From assembly GCF_027887165.1 (NCBI RefSeq), contig NC_077227.1, positions 63,414,607 to 63,478,606 on the forward strand: a stretch of DNA of 64,000 bases, written 5' to 3'. A model generated the notes under the pieces. That model was not told the origin of the DNA, did no database searches, and worked only from the letters and a program-made list of their open reading frames with translations. The position numbers and the translations under genes are program-made. Positions within the stretch are counted from its first letter, which is position 1. Every line of letters starts with the position of its first letter. Origin of the DNA: Monodelphis domestica. Lineage: Eukaryota > Chordata > Mammalia > Didelphimorphia > Didelphidae. Shown in pieces: positions 13,704-24,740 of this stretch.

Positions 13704-16700
13704 CATACATATATCTGGGAAACTCCATTGCCTTGGATATTTTGCCAAACTATTCTTGAAGATTGTAATGTTAGAAAATTATTTAGCATGATGCTAGAAG
13801 GGATATTCATGAAGACATTTTTCTAATAAAACTTTTTTGATTTTCATAATTTAGATTTCTTTTATTCACAGGAAAAAAAGTTTTTTATCCAGTGGTGTTT
13901 AGTCTTTATAATCCTGCTATTGTTTATGCCAACCAAGATGTGCCACCACCAATTGATCAACAATTAGTAAGTGTTATTCATTTATGTTATGGCAAGTTTA
14001 AAAATATATCCTTGTTTTCTAGAATTTTTTAAAATAATCTCTTTGTTTTTAAATATGATCAGAGAAAGTTTGCATTGATTTTGAACAAGTCCTTTGTAAA
14101 TATAGTTCTTCATTTTCTTAAATGCCTTGAAATGTATTTTACTAGTCCTAAATATATTTTTGCCAAATCAAGTAAATTTCAAATAATCAACAAAAAGCCA
14201 AATTTTATGTAATAACTATTTAGCATTTATGGAAAGAGTCTGAGTAAGAGAGATTTGTAGTTATATCAAGATATTACTTAAATGCTAAAGGTAAGATGTT
14301 TAGTTTTTAAATGCAAATTTCTTTGGATGGATTTTGGATTTAAATGTTACTACCTTGAATTCAAGATACAGAGTTCAAATCTTAGCTTTGCCACTAATTT
14401 CCTTAAACTGACAAGAATCTGAAATTCATTGACAATATGCACTATTTTACAAAAGTTTTGAAACATTTAGATGCTCATAATTATGGACAAATTATGTAAA
14501 TCTAGTTTTGTTTCAAGACAGAAAATAGTTATAGTTGGGAAAGTTGTAGTTGATTGCTTTGTACTTCTTTTTATCTAGTTAGTATTCATCTAGCTATTTT
14601 ATTGATTAAAATGAAAAATGATTTAGATTTATTATTAAAGGTCCACAAAAAAGACTCTGGATTCTGGCGAGATTTTGGTTTTGGAATGACTTGTCAATAT
14701 CGAACAGATTTTCTGACTATTGGTAAGTTGCATTCAGACAATTCATAGCATTTTCCTTAATTTTTAAGAATACTTTTTTATAGAGAACATTTTCTGAGTC
14801 CTTACTTGTCTTTTTTTAATTTCAAATATTTACTTGCATTTGACAGTATTTTCTTATTAAAATAGTAATTTCTACTTACATTTTAAAAGAAGTTACTGCA
14901 TTTTAGAGGTAAAGTATTGGGAAGGTATATAAAGTTATAGTGTATGGAGAATTATAATTTTAGAAAATTAGTCTACTGAGTATCTGAGAGGTTAGCATTT
15001 TATCAAAGTCTCTTTCTCAAGGGCCAAGGAGAATGTATTTATCTGGGGACGTCTGGGGGAGAGAACAGTTCAGAATTATACACAGACATCTATCTATAAC
15101 ATTGTGTATATCCTTAGACCCAGCAGTGTTGCTGGATCTGTTTCCCAAGGAGATCAGAGAAAAAGGAAAAGAACCAACTACATGTTTTAAAATAGGATGT
15201 CCATTAATTGGGGAATGACTAAACAAATTGTGGTATATGATTGTGATGGAGTACTACTTTGCCATAAGAAATGATGAGCAGATTAATTTTGAAAAAACTT
15301 GGAAAGAACTACATGAAATAATGAAGAATGTTATAAAGAACCAAGAGAACACTATATACAGCTACAGATTAATGTTTGAATAAGAACTTGTGAATGTTCA
15401 TCTACAGAAAATGAATTGAGAATTGGAAATATAAAACACAATTTATAAATTTTGTCAAATGAAGCTTTCTGAGATGTGGAAAGGGGAAGGAGGAACTGAA
15501 TAAAAAATAAATAAAAAAGACTTTATTTGTGTACAATGCATTCTGTTATTTAACTCTTTGTAAGAAAAGAAACCACATTTTAAGTTTCATTACATACCTT
15601 CACAGTACTGGGCCAATAAAAGTAATCATCTTGTCAGAAAAAAAGATTATAGTATGGAATGATAGAAAGGTAAAAAATTACAGTGAGGAGACATTGGTTT
15701 ATAAAGTTTCACAAGGATTTAATTTGCATGGAGGTTATTTTCTTTAAATCTTTAAAACTGGGGGCATCTGGGTGGCTTAGTGGATTGAGAGCCAGACCTG
15801 GAGATGGGAAGTCCTAAGTTCAAATCTGGTCTCAGCCACTTCCTAACTGTGTGACCCTGGGCAAGTCACTTGATCCCCATTGCCTAGCCCTTACCACTCT
15901 TCTGCCTTGGAACCAATACACAGTATTGATTCCAAGGTGGAAGGTAAGGGTTTAAAAAAAATCTTTAAAATGTTTTAATCTACTAAAGTACTTCAATCAA
16001 TTTTGGAACACTATTAATGTTTTCATTAAGCCCATAATATTTAAAAACATTTATCATGTATGTAACAAAAATTTATTGGCAAAATTGTTTGAATTTTTAG
16101 ATAAAATCTTTTCTTGCCTATTGCCTGAGAGGCATGAATGAGAAAGTTTTACATAATCAGTGATAACCAGAGATAACAAATCAGGGAAGGAACTATAATG
16201 GAAAGTACAGAACTTTGAGTTATGAGATACAGGATTAGCTCAGGTTCTAGTAGCTATGTTTGGGACAATTCATATCTGTATTTTGAGGCAAACTTATCTC
16301 ATGAAGTAACCTAGATAATTTCTAAGGTCCCTTTCAGCTTTTTGATATGCAGTGGTCCAAAATAATTTATTCAGTGATCATTATCAAACACTTTTATGAA
16401 CACTGATACAGAAAAATAACAAAACTTTAATAATGTTTGACCATAATATTGTTCAGTAAACAGAAAAATGAGTTACTAATAAGATAAATTTTGCTCTTGC
16501 AGGTGGATTTGATTTGGAAGTAAAAGGATGGGGTGGAGAGGACGTTCATCTGTATAGAAAATACTTACGTGGTAATCTTATAGTTATTCGGACCCCTGTT
16601 CCTGGTCTTTTCCACCTGTGGCATGAAAAGCACTGTGCTGATGAGCTGACTCCAGAGCAGTACCGCATGTGCATCCAATCTAAAGCCATGAATGAGGCTT

Positions 16701-16795
16701 CTCACTCGCACCTTGGGATGCTGGTCTTCAGGGAAGAGATAGAGACTCATCTCCATAAACAGGCATATAGGACAGATAGCGAACCTGCTGGATAA
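6477..16795 (+). CDS. CSGALNACT2: CSGALNACT2, 3' six coding exons (gene-level entry, N-terminus outside window)
   Basis: Chondroitin sulfate N-acetylgalactosaminyltransferase 2 is a type II Golgi membrane enzyme. It moves GalNAc from UDP-GalNAc to glucuronic acid, starting and extending chondroitin chains on proteoglycans. The exons 6477-6693, 6978-7079, 9120-9298, 13872-13966, 14641-14722 and 16503-16795 join in frame (968 nt) to 322 residues plus stop. If the protein has the usual 542 residues, these are residues 221-542, and the single nucleotide owed by the upstream exon fits a Gly codon. Visible landmarks are YRTERDKG at the start of the catalytic region, the metal-binding DVD (about 367-369), GWGGED (about 454-459) and FHLWHEK with the second metal ligand His (about 486). 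The paralogue CSGALNACT1 is less likely: the sequence recalled for the second paralogue matches almost residue by residue. The membrane anchor and stem are encoded upstream of base 1. Confidence 0.96.
6978..7079 (+). CDS. CSGALNACT2: CSGALNACT2 exon (residues about 293-326)
   Basis: A 102-nt exon after 'tgtttttag', ending before donor gtaagc. It encodes [18 protein letters not shown] followed by [16 protein letters not shown], a beta strand and helix of the glycosyltransferase fold. The intron before it is only 284 nt. Confidence 0.95.
7311..7495 (-). repeat. Marsupial tRNA-derived SINE with RTE-type tail
   Basis: In complement orientation: an 'aaaaccctta' tail, 'ttgattccaaggcagaag', 'gtcagatttgaatccagg' and 'tatctactgagtgacct'. 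A full-length but diverged copy. Confidence 0.85.
7520..8190 (-). repeat. Old L2/L3-like LINE fragment
   Basis: The pyrimidine-rich strand carries 'tcaatcctgtttgacttctt', 'tgtggtcagatcagtcatcc' and 'agtggttcccagttgccca' in the order seen on the complement of L2-type elements. Diverged; family uncertain. Confidence 0.45.
8712..8828 (-). repeat. Truncated marsupial SINE
   Basis: The tail half of the same SINE: 'aaaacccttatcttccatct', then 'tgacttgccctgggtcacac' and 'agccaggaagtg'. The match is lost before the tRNA-like head. Confidence 0.8.
9120..9298 (+). CDS. CSGALNACT2: CSGALNACT2 exon with the DVD metal-binding motif (residues about 327-386)
   Basis: A 179-nt exon between 'ttccttttag' and donor gtatgt. 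It encodes [20 protein letters not shown], then [20 protein letters not shown] and [14 protein letters not shown]. The DVD triplet binds the divalent metal and the UDP-sugar diphosphate in this family. It is intact, so the visible active site is not degraded. Confidence 0.97.
9630..10190. repeat. Cluster of MIR/CORE-like fragments
   Basis: 'ctactatgtgttagacatcc' with 'tcaaggagctcacaagctca' (9638-9725), then a MIR-complement-like block 'ggaggtaggtgctgtcatga' with 'ccccattttac' (9910-9950). A second 'ttccaggcacaacactcggt' unit follows at about 10100-10190. All are diverged, and boundaries are approximate. Confidence 0.5.
11050..12005 (-). mobile_element. 5'-truncated L1 insertion (ORF2 C-terminus and 3' UTR) with 17-nt target duplication
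   Basis: The - strand has a 200-codon open frame (12004-11402) that reads as the C-terminal end of L1 ORF2: [60 protein letters not shown] 3' UTR with a G-rich (on this strand) stretch follows, then an A tail (T run near 11056). Perfect copies of 'aaaaaccaaatatatat' lie at 11033-11049 and 12006-12022, defining the insertion. The intact frame suggests a relatively young copy. It lies antisense in a CSGALNACT2 intron and cannot move, because the reverse transcriptase and endonuclease parts are missing. Confidence 0.93.
12100..12265 (+). repeat. MIR-like fragment
   Basis: 'tctgggcctctgtttcttca', 'aggataatatgtgctttgtc' and 'gttgttgtgaagttcaaatg' follow the second half of a MIR element. Confidence 0.55.
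12640..13500 (-). mobile_element. Older decayed L1 3' end, in two pieces
   Basis: The complement encodes broken ORF2 C-terminus phrases matching the younger copy, for example 'catttcccagttgattgggc' and 'ttggatcattgtgttgctga'. Frameshifts and stops are frequent. At 13455-13500 a second piece repeats the segment already present near 13018-13060 ('ctcctggttctgcttatttc'), so this is either a second insertion or a rearrangement. A short CA run sits at 12826-12840. Confidence 0.75.
13618..13714. repeat. (TA)41 microsatellite with a short (CATA) extension
   Basis: 82 uninterrupted nucleotides of TA (13618-13699) preceded by a G6 run and followed by about 15 nt of ACAT units. It lies roughly 170 nt upstream of the 3' splice site at 13871. 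Such tracts are self-complementary, highly mutable and prone to cruciform extrusion and assembly error. Confidence 0.98.
13872..13966 (+). CDS. CSGALNACT2: CSGALNACT2 exon (residues about 387-418)
   Basis: A 95-nt exon after 'tttattcacag', ending in phase 0 before the strong donor gtaagt. It encodes [20 protein letters not shown] and [11 protein letters not shown], the segment after the DVD motif that packs over the donor site in the family fold. Confidence 0.96.
14641..14722 (+). CDS. CSGALNACT2: CSGALNACT2 exon (residues about 419-445)
   Basis: An 82-nt exon after 'ttattattaaag', ending before gtaagt with one base of a Gly codon. It encodes [20 protein letters not shown] then [22 protein letters not shown] is a highly conserved block in both CSGALNACT paralogues. 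Confidence 0.96.
15050..15520 (+). mobile_element. Decayed L1 3' fragment
   Basis: 'ttaattggggaatgactaaa', 'caaattgtggtatatgattg' and 'accaagagaacactatatac' are the + strand equivalents of the ORF2 C-terminus seen in the other L1 copies. Stops and frameshifts break the frame. Confidence 0.75.
15758..15958 (+). repeat. Marsupial SINE, near full length, with 12-nt target duplication
   Basis: Starts with 'ggggcatctgggtggctta' and keeps 'tgtgaccctgggcaagtcac', 'ccttaccactcttctgcctt' and an A-rich end. The direct repeat 'aaatctttaaaa' lies at 15746-15757 and 15959-15970, marking the insertion. This copy is among the best preserved in the window. Confidence 0.92.
16503..16795 (+). CDS. CSGALNACT2: CSGALNACT2 last coding exon with stop (residues about 446-542)
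   Basis: Follows 'ttgctcttgcag' and runs 293 nt to TAA at 16793-16795. It encodes [60 protein letters not shown] and a tail ending SEPAG. GWGGED is the acceptor-side motif shared with beta-4-galactosyltransferases, and the His of HLWHEK (about 486) is the second metal ligand. Confidence 0.97.
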
Positions 16796-17430
16796 ATCAC
16801 ACCATCATTTAATACATTATAATCTGAAAAACAACCAGCACTATATTCATTTGCCTTAATCAGTTTACAGATGCAGTGCCTCTCCAAGAAGAACTTTTAT
16901 CTTTCAGATCCTCTGTGCTCAACACAATTCAATTATCTGAAATGAGAAGAAAAAGCAAGTGTTTAATTGAAATCTTTAGGTTTGTGAGAATACAGCAGCA
17001 AAGACCAACTGCCAAATTTGTCCAGTGAGAATTGAATATTTTCCACCCCAAGTTGTTATGCTGTCTATCTCAGTTGTGGTACTGTGCTATTAGACATGAC
17101 TTAATTATGTCTTTGCATTTGATCACTTTAATTTCTATCCTGCTGATGGCATTAGGATCATATTTATATTTAGAAGAGAGCATGTTTTTCAACTGAATAG
17201 TGTGAAGGACCATGCTTGTTTGTTTCTGAATGAGATTTGTGGTGAAGTACTTGATTGGTCGTCCTAAGAAAATGAAAAGCCAAAGTAGTTAGCAGAGGCT
17301 AAATGGCTCACTCTTGGTCAATCTGCCAGGAATGACAGTAACAGAAATTAATGTGCCATTACATTCTTTCATTACAATTCAAGGTTTGTAATCATATAGA
17401 AAAAAGTAGTTACAGTATTTTTATGTTTAG

Positions 17431-17436
17431 AATAAA
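17431..17436 (+). promoter_or_regulatory. CSGALNACT2: Candidate proximal poly(A) signal AATAAA
   Basis: Canonical hexamer 636 nt after the stop codon. Downstream GU-rich sequence is weak, so it may be unused or give a short isoform. Confidence 0.35.
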
Positions 17437-17464
17437 GTATATTAAAATTTTTGAATAATAGTAT

Positions 17465-17645
17465 TATGGAACATTAGTTGAAAGGAACTTTAGAGATCAT
17501 GTAGTTCAATATCCTTATTATACAACTGAGGAAACAAGTAATTTGCTTGAAGACATGCAACTAGATAAGTGGAAGAAAGGACCAGGAACTAGTAGTTTCT
17601 CTTCATTCTCAGTCCAGTACTTTTACCCCTACACTTGATGCCTCC
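17465..17645 (-). repeat. MIR/CORE-SINE-like repeat inside the CSGALNACT2 3' UTR
   Basis: 'gaactttagagatcatgtag', 'acaactgaggaaacaagtaa' and a degenerate 'catgcaactagataagtgg' resemble the complement of ancient MIR-type repeats. It would be transcribed as part of the UTR. Confidence 0.5.
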
Positions 17646-18469
17646 ACAGAAGAACCTTTAATTCTGGTGGCAAATAGTTCAGTTATCTACACGAACAACA
17701 TTTGCTTATGTAAGCTAAGCAAACTGTCCTGTTGTGTGAACTTTGAATGTATAAAGACTATAAATGAGTAGGCTTTTTTTTTTGTCTTTGTAACGCTAAA
17801 CATAACAAGGGAAACAACCATTTAATAATGCCCATTTTCTGATGTAGAAATGTACTGCTTCTTTGGGAAAACTTGCTTGTATATTCTCTTTGGGTTAATC
17901 ATTTAGAACTTCACAGGAAATGACAGTTTATTGCAATAAGTATTTGATTTGGAATAATAGAAAGTGAACAGTGTAACATGATGAAATAGCTCAAAAATTT
18001 AAAAGATATATTTTATTAAAGTATAAATTATAAATGGAGATATAGATGAGTATTACCGAGACATAATATAATGATTTAAAAATCAGACTTATGGTAAACC
18101 TTATAATACATCACAGATAAATCATTACTATAACATCAACTTATAAGAATTGTTTCATCTAGAAGTTGGAAATATGTCAAGGGAATGCTTCATTTTTAAA
18201 ACCTTCTGTTTGAAAAAGGTACTGATTTTAGATTGGATTCCCCTTATTTTCACTAAGACTGAAAATTTAAAGCAAGAAATAATTTGTACTTTTTATTAAG
18301 TAAGAATCACACTATATTTGAATTGTTAAAATTCCAAATTAGTGAGGTCTGTTAGATTTTACTATAGTTTTGATCAATGTGTAATTTACCTCTACTTGAA
18401 TGAATTCAGATTGAGGCATTTAAATAAGATATGAAAAATGTACTGTTAAAAATTATTCTGTACATTCTT

Positions 18470-18478
18470 TGTATATAA
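18470..18478 (+). promoter_or_regulatory. CSGALNACT2: Candidate Pumilio-type element in 3' UTR
   Basis: 'tgtatataa' matches the UGUANAUA consensus bound by Pumilio proteins. It lies about 210 nt before the AGTAAA hexamer. A single match in AT-rich sequence can occur by chance. Confidence 0.35.
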
Positions 18479-18680
18479 ATTGCCTGTTATTTATTGTGAA
18501 GATAAGTGTATTATGGTATTTAAGATGAAAGAATGTAATCATTTGCAAAGGTAAGCTGCAACTATTTCTTTTTTGTATGTCAAAATTAGGTACCTTTTCT
18601 GCATTTGAATAGCTTTTTTATTTAAGTATGAAAAATTATGAAATTGAAACATTACTATGTTTTCATCATCGTACGGTACC

Positions 18681-18686
18681 AGTAAA
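18681..18686 (+). promoter_or_regulatory. CSGALNACT2: Candidate distal poly(A) signal AGTAAA
   Basis: A known single-base variant of the hexamer, followed about 30 nt later by 'ttgtctgaaaatgtgatc', which could serve as a downstream element. It gives a UTR of about 1.9 kb, close to what I recall for mammalian orthologues. Confidence 0.4.
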
Positions 18687-18700
18687 GTATTTTTATTATC

Positions 18701-21470
18701 AACAATTGTCTGAAAATGTGATCATTTCATTTTTTCATTTCAACATCAGCTACAATGTTTGCTTTCCTCACTAAAAATCAACAATTGAAAACTATGCAAA
18801 GTTGGAAGCTCTGTACTACAGTAAGAAGATAGCCAGTCAAGCTATTACTCAGGAGATGTTGATCACACAATTTATTTAGAAGATCATTCCTTTAGGTCTA
18901 GAAAAGCTCTTAGAGGGCATGATCTGTTTATACTCAGTTACTGGCAGAAGTGAGTGGTTCTGATCTTTTTGCACATGTGTTGTTGAAATGTCAAATGTTA
19001 ACATTTTGTTATATGAAAATTTCGTTGTACTAATGATTTTAAAGATTCTTCTGAGATTTTTATTTCAAAATTTGACCTGTACTTGCCTACATTCTCTGCT
19101 TTACTTTGCTTAAAGAATCTTGGATCTTCATACTAGTGAATGAAAGTTACTATTCTTCTATAAAATATTTCCTTTGGTAGAAATAACTTTGCTGGTAAGG
19201 ATTAAATATGGAAATATGAGGTTTGACAGTTTACTCGACCATGTGAGATATCAAATAGAATGCTCAATGAAAAGGTTCATCTTATCAAGGAAAGTAAAGA
19301 CTACTAAAGGTAAAAGTCAGAAACTTCCTAGTTTAATTGCTTTGTCTTTAATGGCACTTCATTAAAATTTTAAAGAGCTTAGCATTTTCTTTGGGATTTC
19401 TAATTTTTCAAAAGCTTTTGAGATCCATTTAGCCAGAAAAAAAGAAAAACTCTTCCATGGCTACTTAGAGGGAGGCGTATGCCTCATGTTTAGAGGAATA
19501 TATAAAATTTGAACTTCACATAAATATTAGTTTATCTAATTTTGCTGCTAAAATAATGATTCTTTAAAGAAAATTAGTCTCTTTGTTCAATTGGTTTGTT
19601 TTGCTAAATTTTGTAGTGCATTTTCTCTTGTACCTACATGTCACAGTCCGTTGAGTTGTAGAGTCTTTGAAGTCAGGAACTGTGTTTGACATCAATTAGT
19701 GAATAATTGCATTTTGGATGGCAGCAGCTAATAAAAAGTTCTGACTTTCTCTTGATCTTTCATCAATTTTTTAACAGAGCAATTTTTGAAAAACCTCATT
19801 AAGCAGTGGAGAAAACTATTATTTATTTTTAAAGTTTGTAATTCTTTTTTGTAATAATCAGCTCCAAATTTGTTTTCTGTTTTCTAAGTTTTGCATGAAT
19901 GAAATGGCATGTCTATATGCTGAATTTTGCAGAACAACCATTATTGAATGAATGTTTTCTATGGGAAAGATGCTTATCCTGTAGACAGAGAATGCTGCAA
20001 AATAACATAGAACTTTTAGCTTTTTTTTTAACCATAAATGCTTATTAGTTTGATTACTAAATTAAACCCACATTTCTGACTTTCTTTTTCTTTCCTTTCT
20101 TTGTGCATTTCATTGGGCTTGTAAATGCTATGTGGACTGCAGTTTTGATGAAATTGTCAAGGTTCCACAGGAACTATGAGGGTTTTTACTTCATATACAT
20201 AGGTGCTGTTTGCATGGCAATTACAAAACATCACCAGTTTTCATCAACATGAATAATTTTGTTTCATTTAAGGAACCTTTCTCTGAATTGAAATAAGTGT
20301 CGGAGAGTTAAAGAAAGGCTAAATTATATTAAAATGAATAGTCTTTTAAGGCATGTTAATAATTCTTGATGTATCTTTTAAGTAATGTAACAACTTTGAA
20401 ATATTATTTCCTTCAAGAGCCCATTTAAATATAAATGAATATAAATTTAAAAATAAATGAATAAATTACTAAGTCTTCCCAATCTATTCTGAGGCAATTT
20501 TGTAGCTAATTCTGATGATTTTGAAAGTATTCCAATTTTGGCTATCAGATCTGGTCTGATAGACTTTGGTTTGATTTAATGTTTGAGAATGTAATAGGTT
20601 CACAGAACATGCTGCCTGATGCCACTTAGTCTAGGTTAGATCACCATCTGGAGGACTTGAGAAGTATGACAAGCAGCTGATAGGGAAGGACTTTGGAAGG
20701 AAGTTCTATTTTTCTTATCAGGAAAAAAGGAAAAAAATCAAGTGACATAACAACAAATGGCTTCATATGGACTGATCAGGAAAGAACTTTATTTGCTTTA
20801 TGTTCAAATTTAGCAAGAATTTTTTTCTTCAAATCTTACTTGAGGAGATTAATCTTAAAATACACAGATTAGTACAACCCAGAGCTTTCTTTTCGGATCC
20901 TAAGGAGAGCTAGATGGGGATATATTTTTGCTGAGCTGAGTCACCAAGAATATCGACTTAAGACGGCTAGTGGGCCTTCTAGTCTTATGGATAGCTTTGA
21001 ATCCTGAATGTCTCAGATTCTATAAGTTGGAGGTCTTAAACAATCCCCATTATTGTCCTCTGCAAGATGGACTCTTCCAAATTTACACATACTAATTGAC
21101 AAGACTTGCTTTCGCAGGTGCATACAGACTTTTGTCTTTGCCACTCAGACTATATGTTTTTGTTTGTTTTTTTGTTATATGTTTAGTATTTCAGTTGAGA
21201 TCATGGAGGGACAATTTTTAGGTGTAAGCCTAAATTTTAAAACATTCATTTATTTTGCGTATGGTGGTAAGAACAAACCCAGTTTTCTAATTTATTTAAC
21301 AGAATTTGATTATTGTAAATAAAATAATCACATTTCTCTTACCAGAGTTATTCAATAAGCATTTACTATATGCTGCATATTGTCCTAAGTGCTGAGGAAG
21401 GATCTTAATTAGCAAATGTTGGTCAAGGGATTAATTGTTAAATCTTCTTTTACTATTTTCCTTGTGTGGT
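18701..21470. other. Intergenic or extended 3' UTR sequence, nothing recognised
   Basis: AT-rich sequence without clear SINE or L1 motifs. AATAAA hexamers occur near 20450 and 21319, so a longer CSGALNACT2 UTR cannot be excluded. The open frames (longest 89 codons at 21053-21322) lack any recognisable domain. Confidence 0.5.
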
Positions 21471-23620
21471 TTCTTCTATGAATTTTTTTATTGTTATATT
21501 TACATATCACCATAATTTCTTAACATAACGTCCCCTTCATCCAAAGTGAAATCCTTTTAGTAAAGGATAAAAAGAGGAAAAAAAGGAAAGAGGAAAGAAA
21601 AAAAGAGAAAAAATCAATAAACCACATTAACCAAGTTTAACATATATAATGTTTCATGTTTATATATATCTCATTTCTGCAATGAATGGTGGAAAAATAT
21701 TCTATCTCTTCTCAGGGACCAAGTTTATTTGTTATAATTATATAGTTCAGAACTTCCCTTGTTGACTACTTCTTTTCTTTTTCTAGCTGGATTTAGCATC
21801 AATGAAATTATTTTATATTTTGTCTTAACCTCTATGCTTTGGATAAGAATTCTTCCCTATAACAGAAAAGAACCCAAAATAAAATTTGACTGTGGCTTTG
21901 AATAAAGAGATTGTGATACATAACTATCAGGGAATATAACATGCTGTGACAAATGATGAATGATGCAAGAATTTATGTGAACTAACGAGCAGTGAATAAA
22001 CGGAACCAGGAAAAGAATATGCTTGATTACAATAATTTAAATGGAAAGAACAATAAGAATAAAGCAGTAGGAACTGAATACTGTGTTACCATCATGATCA
22101 AATTTGACCCCAGAGAAGAGATGTGAAAAGATGCCTTGCTCTTTTACAGAAACAGGAGTACCTAGGTATAGGATACTGAATAATCTAGACTTTCTGGATG
22201 GATTGTTTAGTTTTCTGAGGTTTTCCCCCCCTCTTTATACTTCATTATATTCAGTGGCTCCCTGGGAAGGGAAGGAGAATTATAGTGAGAAATATAGATT
22301 AAAGAATAAAAACAAATGATCAACAAAAATTATTTAAGAAATTCTCTACCTAGGTAATGAAAGACCTAACCTGGTTGTCTTTTTCTTTAATGATATTAGC
22401 TTTAATAATCAAGTCATGTATCTGTTTTAAACTTATTGTGGTATTCGGTATAAGTTACTGGTTTAAACCTAATTTCTGCGACATTGTTTTCTGGTTTCCT
22501 GATCATTTGTGGTCAAATTGAGCTCTTTCTTAAGTAATTGATGTTTTTAAGTTTATTGAGTTCTGTGTTGTTGTTCTCAGTTGTTTTTGGTTCTTATCTA
22601 GTCTGTTCTGATTTACTTTCATATTTTTAAAGTCATTTGAAATAGTTTTTAAGATTACTTCTTCAGAGTATAATTTGAGTTCTGGAAATGCTATTGTTCA
22701 TTCCTACATTTTCCATTATTTCCTTTCAGATTCCATCAGATGAATTTTCTGATTATTTTGTCTGGCCCTTTAAGGTATCTCCTTGATAGCATTAAGTCTG
22801 TAAGTTAATTTGGCTACTATTGTCACTTTTATTATTCTGGCATTTAACTTTGCAATGTTCATGCTATGGCTGTGGTGTTATAATTAGTGAGAGCCAACTA
22901 TATATAGATACATTTCTATACCTGACCATGTTCCACCATCTTCTTGCAATTCTTCCTACTACACATAAGTGTTTAGAGAGTGTAATCCTCTCTCCACCTC
23001 TTGCTCTGAAAATGAAAAAAAAAAAGAATAATATAAATACTACCATTGTTATCAAAAAGGAGAGATCAGCTGATCTCTTGTTGGCCTTGTTCTTAAAGTC
23101 ACTTTCTCTGTAAAGCTCAAACATCCCTTCCTAAAGATTCTTGGCCTCTATGTGTTGTTTTCCTTATTAGAGTATGTACCCTTCTTAAGATCAGATGTTG
23201 GTTTTTTGGTTTGTTTGTCTTGTGCTTAATGGTGTCTGACGTGGGTAAATATTTAATGATTTTTCTCTCACTCATTTGTTCATTGAGTTCTTGAGAGTGC
23301 TTTGGTAGATGAACCTCCAAATATTTAATACATGTTGACTTTTTTCTGAATTGTCTTCTCTTCCTGTGTATCCTACTGCTTTATCAAAGCTTTGATGGTT
23401 TCTTTGATGATTTTTTAGGTCTTTCCAAGTAAATCATGTCATAATCAATCAAGAGTAGTTTTTTGTCTCCTCTTTCCCTAACTTTATGCCTTTAATTTCT
23501 TCCCCTTAACATTATTGCTAGCATTTATATATGTCATACAACAGAAAAAGGAAATACCTTTTATTCTTGTTAATACTATCAAGTCTCCTTATTTGGTAAG
23601 GAAATCAAGGTTCATTCATT
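21471..23620. mobile_element. Decayed L1-derived sequence in several pieces
   Basis: 21900-22320 on the + strand contains 'aatgatgaatgatgcaagaa' and 'taaacggaaccaggaaaag', degenerate forms of L1 ORF2 C-terminus sequence. 22370-23600 reads as - strand L1-like AT-rich text ('ttgagctctttcttaagtaa'). No frame survives. Assignment is by pattern and the edges are rough. Confidence 0.45.
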
Positions 23621-24740
23621 AATTTAAGTGTAGTAGTACATTATCCTGCTGAAAAGTGAAATGAATAAGTAATTGTTTTGAAAAATACCAGTAATTAGAC
23701 TTTCTTCCATTTTGGAATATGACCTTATTGCCAAATAATTCTTTAATAATAGAATTTTATGATGGGGAGGTACAATAGTTGAATAAGTATAAGTAGTCTT
23801 AACTTATTGTAAGATCTATAAGAGGAATCAAAGTCAGTATCACATTTTATGGAAATAGTGGATTATATATTACTCTAATTTTTGTTTATACTCATTGAAC
23901 AAGTTCAGGTAAGTACCTAAGAAACATCAAAAAAATTTTTAAAACATTCACTAGTGTCAAGTTGCCCCAACTGGGAGATATCTGCTTCCCAGCTCACATA
24001 AATATATTATCTCGGAAGTGGAAGGGACCTCAGCATCCATTTAATCTAACTTGTTCCCTCTTACAGATTCCTTCTACCATAGACCTGACAAATTTACATC
24101 CAGTCTTGGTGAAACCACTGCTTCCCTCTCAAGAAAGCTTGTTTAAAGACAGAAACTAGAGTCTACAAAAATTGTAAGAACACAAGATCTGCTCCATTTT
24201 TATTATGCCAATTGTATAGTGGCAGACTGTCTGAGAGAATATTGAAATACTGAAGAAAGAAGGACCGTCCATGTGGGTTATAGAATTTATTGGGTTAATT
24301 GGGTTGTTTAAGGGAGTTTACTAATGATGATCCTTGGTAGTAGGAGGACTGAATAGTAGTGAATTTCTGAACCAACTCCAGACTAGGTCAGATAGTATAT
24401 AGAAATAAAACATAGAAGACATAGTGCCAGGGTTGGCCCAGGGTCTTGTGTAAGTCTTCCCTTGGAATAGTTGGAGCTTTTTTTTTTTTTTTGGCTATTT
24501 TCATTGACTTAAGGTAGTTTACATTCTCTGTGGAGTCATAGGTCATATTCTCACAGTGTGGCTCCCACCATATAGCTCATTCCACTTCAGGTCAGCTACA
24601 TCTGGGAAGATTTTCTTTACTTCAAGTCTCAATTAGCTTCTGTGACATGGAAATCACTTTAAAAGACTGATATATATTAATTTAAGGTTGCCAAGGAATT
24701 CAGCTATGTAATTCCTAAATGAAAACTCAAGTCAGCAGTC
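23621..24740. other. Intergenic, nothing recognised
   Basis: AT-rich unique-looking sequence with a T14 run near 24480. The small block 'ctcggaagtggaagggacct' at 24010 resembles an old SINE/MIR junction but is too short to call. Confidence 0.4.

Larger units (their letters stand above)
9299..13871 (+). other. CSGALNACT2: CSGALNACT2 intron, rich in repeats
   Basis: GT-AG intron of 4573 nt. It holds MIR-like fragments (9630-10190, 12100-12265), a recent L1 3' end, an older L1 3' end and a (TA)41 tract. At 10200-11030 nothing was recognised: a 138-codon open frame on the - strand there has no visible family features. Confidence 0.85.
14723..16502 (+). other. CSGALNACT2: CSGALNACT2 last intron
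   Basis: GT-AG intron of 1780 nt containing an L1-derived fragment and one young SINE. A MIR-like patch lies at about 16190-16350 ('tctaaggtccctttcagctt'). The rest is AT-rich with nothing recognised. Confidence 0.85.
16796..18700 (+). other. CSGALNACT2: CSGALNACT2 3' UTR (end approximate)
   Basis: AT-rich sequence after the stop, mostly free of young repeats until about 18.7 kb, which suits a roughly 1.9 kb 3' UTR. Candidate poly(A) hexamers are AATAAA at 17431 and the variant AGTAAA at 18681. A MIR-like repeat is embedded at about 17465-17645. The exact cleavage site cannot be fixed from sequence alone. Confidence 0.6.

Noticed and set aside
13546..13810. Two - strand open frames with long Ile-Tyr repeats
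   Set aside because: They are translations of the (TA)41 microsatellite.
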